From Verticiella sediminum (GTDB lineage: Bacteria; Pseudomonadota; Gammaproteobacteria; Burkholderiales; Burkholderiaceae_B): a stretch of DNA of 64,000 bases. Each line of letters begins with the position of its first letter. Positions within the stretch are counted from its first letter, which is position 1. The translations under genes and the position numbers were made by a program. Below, piece by piece: positions 62,598 through 64,000 of the stretch. Below the pieces are notes generated by a model that was given only the letters and a program-made list of their open reading frames with translations, searched no databases and was not told the DNA's origin. The stretch covers positions 434,001 to 498,000 of the forward strand of contig NZ_VLTJ01000029.1 in the NCBI RefSeq assembly GCF_007558815.1. The letters run 5' to 3'.

Positions 62598-63560
62598 TCA
62601 CTCGAGGCGGATACCGGTGTCGGCCATGAACTGTTTCCAGAAGGCCAGATCGGAGCGGATGGTGCGGTCGAGGTATTCCGACGAGGTGTCCTCGGCGGGG
62701 TCCACGCCCACCGCCACCATCCGCGCCTTGACCTCGGGGTCCTTGACGACGGCGGCCACCGCCCCGTTCAGGCGCTGCACGACGTCCTCAGGCGTGCCGG
62801 CGGGCACGACCAGGCTGTACCAGGTCCGCACGATGAAGTCGTCCAGACCGGCCTCCTGCATCGTGGGAATGTCCGGCGCGATCCCCAGCCGGGTCGGCCC
62901 GGTGACGGCCAGCGCGCGCAACCTTCCCGCCTGGACCTGAGGCATCGCGGAGGTATCGCTGAACACGAAGTCGATCTGGCCGCCCAGCAGGTCCGTCACC
63001 GCCGGTCCGATACCCTTGTAGGGGACATGGTTGATCTTCACATCCGCCAGGCGCTTGAGCATCTCGCCGGACAAGTGCGGCGTCGCCCCGTTGCCGGAGG
63101 AGCCGAAGTTGAGCTTGCCCGGGTTCTGGCGGGCATAGTCGATCAGCTCCTGCAGAGACTTGAACGGGCTGGCGGCGTTGACCACCAGGATGTTGGACGA
63201 CGCATTGACCATCGCCACCGGCGCAAAATCGCCCACCGGGTCGTACTGCAGCTTGGGGTACAGGTTCGGGTTGATCGCCATCGTGCTGTTCACGGCCATC
63301 AGCATCGTGTAGCCATCCGGCTGCGCCTTTGCCACGTAGGCCGCGCCGAGCGCACCGTTCGCTCCCGGCCGGTAGTCGACGACGACAGGCCGGCCCAGTT
63401 GCCGCGCCAGCGCATCGCCGACCACGTTGCCGAACGTGGAACCCATGCCACCGGCGGCATACGGCACTACGAGCGTTATCGGCCTTTCCGGATAGGCCGC
63501 CTGCGATGCCGGGGGCAGCATCGTCGTCGCGACCGCCAGCAATGCGTACAGCGCTTTCAT
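62598..63560 (-). CDS. Bug/TctC-family periplasmic solute receptor (7)
   Basis: A 320-residue Bug receptor, first gene of the long operon. The signal peptide (PPASQA) is followed by AYPERPITLVVPYAAGGMGSTF and DYRPGANGALG. GGGGGAGA precedes the ATG. An ATAAGGTAT-type operator shared with the GntR gene lies 54-70 bases upstream. It probably binds the operon's substrate. Confidence 0.92.
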   Translation of the reverse strand: MKALYALLAVATTMLPPASQAAYPERPITLVVPYAAGGMGSTFGNVVGDALARQLGRPVVVDYRPGANGALGAAYVAKAQPDGYTMLMAVNSTMAINPNLYPKLQYDPVGDFAPVAMVNASSNILVVNAASPFKSLQELIDYARQNPGKLNFGSSGNGATPHLSGEMLKRLADVKINHVPYKGIGPAVTDLLGGQIDFVFSDTSAMPQVQAGRLRALAVTGPTRLGIAPDIPTMQEAGLDDFIVRTWYSLVVPAGTPEDVVQRLNGAVAAVVKDPEVKARMVAVGVDPAEDTSSEYLDRTIRSDLAFWKQFMADTGIRLE

Positions 63561-63936
63561 GAGTCTCCCCCTGGGTCCGTTCGTCAGAATGTGTGTCGTA
63601 CCCTCATTAGATAATAAGGTATGACCTTTTTCAAACTAGGATAAATGACCATTGACATCGGGATGCACGGCTCTAGAAACAGGCAGGAATCGCAGGACGC
63701 ATCCGGGCATCCAGGGCGCCGGCAAGGCGTCCCGGGGTAGGTCCTCGATTGATGCGATGGTGGGCTCCGGCCCCCGCTGCCCGAGATGCCGCGCTGGCTG
63801 CAGGAACGGCGTCAGGGCGCCGCCTGCGGTACTGCCGGGGTGGGCCTCGCTAGGGCAACAGGCCGAACTCTTCGCCAGCCTGGCCCAGGTCAAACGGATC
63901 CACGCCCCGTATCGCGGGCAGGCATCGATGGCCAAC
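63561..63936. other. 376-bp intergenic region ahead of the 10-kb operon
   Basis: This gap holds the operator at 63614 and an AT-rich stretch around 63605-63655 that must include the promoter of the operon. The rest, 63660-63936, is GC-rich and I can support nothing in it. The synthetase gene at 63937 points the same way and would end here. Confidence 0.55.
63614..63630. promoter_or_regulatory. Operator candidate ATAAGGTATGACCTTTT, match to the site at 52681
   Basis: Identical at 15 of 17 positions to the perfect palindrome upstream of the FadR-like GntR gene 11 kb away. It lies 54 bp from the Bug ATG, a typical repressor position. The match links the GntR regulator to this operon. Confidence 0.65.
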
Positions 63937-64000
63937 TCAGATGCGCCGACCCGCCGCTTCCCAGTACGGCGCGCGCAGCTTGCGCTTGAAGATCTTGCCG
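63937..64000 (-). CDS. Acyl-CoA synthetase (AMP-forming), C-terminal end only
   Basis: Only the last 21 codons are inside the window. The translation GKIFKRKLRAPYWEAAGRRI matches the C-terminus of AMP-dependent acyl-CoA synthetases. In those, the lysine of the A10 motif (GKI-x-KR-x-LR) takes part in adenylate formation. Its direction is the same as the 10-kb operon, so it is probably upstream in the same catabolic locus, separated by the promoter region. Confidence 0.75.
   Translation of the reverse strand, partial: GKIFKRKLRAPYWEAAGRRI

Noticed and set aside
63850-63936. A frame continuing after the synthetase stop and ending GEEFGLLP
   Set aside because: It looks faintly like the end of a coding sequence, but the length is under 30 residues and no start or domain is present.

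Overview
The window is high-GC DNA with dense genes and short gaps, and it looks like chromosome of an Alcaligenaceae betaproteobacterium (Bordetella, Achromobacter or a close relative). The evidence is seven Bug/TctC-type periplasmic solute receptors, a betaproteobacterial rplM-rpsI pair, erpA behind a DUF6776-like gene, an LpxO lipid A hydroxylase, and many CoA-transferase, IclR, GntR and LysR catabolic modules. This assignment is inference; the window holds no rRNA or taxonomic marker beyond L13 and S9. I see no tRNA, rRNA, CRISPR array, insertion sequence or phage gene.

Layout. 1-3215: a molybdate-type transport locus. modC (overlapping a truncated trmO) is divergent from modA-modB-modD, with a near-perfect ModE-like palindrome between them. 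3372-8280: two class III CoA-transferases around a Bug receptor, divergent from a LysR gene. 8428-9705: a TauD-like dioxygenase under a Fur-like box and a YkgJ-like cysteine-rich protein. 9773-16306: a probable aromatic or amino-aromatic catabolic island (LysR, HpaH-like hydratase, FAH-family hydrolase/isomerase, ornithine-cyclodeaminase-like enzyme, Bug receptor, NTF2-like protein, double cupin), with two related 17-bp palindromes in its divergent promoter. 16365-22854: housekeeping genes (dinB, an acetyltransferase-like gene, an IMPACT-family gene, a membrane protein, a zinc alcohol dehydrogenase, rplM-rpsI and a strong terminator).

22929-28580: an enoyl-CoA hydratase / CoA-transferase / Bug / enoyl-CoA hydratase operon flanked by two IclR regulators. 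28874-35186: a Bug gene divergent from a compact catabolic operon (beta-propeller, carboxymuconolactone-decarboxylase-like, maleate-isomerase-like, Bug, HpcH/HpaI aldolase, LigI-like amidohydrolase). 35211-39902: a 1563-residue secreted nuclease/5'-nucleotidase with RTX repeats and DUF4214. 40143-46739: tandem 2-hydroxyacid dehydrogenases, the DUF6776-like gene with erpA, uup and lpxO. 46861-52355: a GntR gene, atzH-atzE-atzG and a NitT/TauT-type ABC importer, suggesting uptake and hydrolysis of a ureido or amide compound. 52782-63560: a FadR-like GntR regulator and a roughly 10-kb one-strand operon (two SDRs, two Bug receptors, MmgE/PrpD, two FAD dehydrogenases, an FAD hydroxylase, a small membrane protein). 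The window ends in the 3' end of an acyl-CoA synthetase gene.

The most notable signals are: one 17-bp operator (ATAAGGTATTACCTTAT and a 15/17 match) in front of both the GntR gene and the far end of the 10-kb operon, which ties regulator to target; seven Bug receptors with no TctA/TctB permease in 64 kb; the uncharacterised pathway at 29.9-35.2 kb; and a two-copy intergenic hairpin repeat at 20.2 and 33.3 kb. Starts were moved inward from the longest open frame wherever a ribosome binding site, an ATGA overlap or family length supported it.
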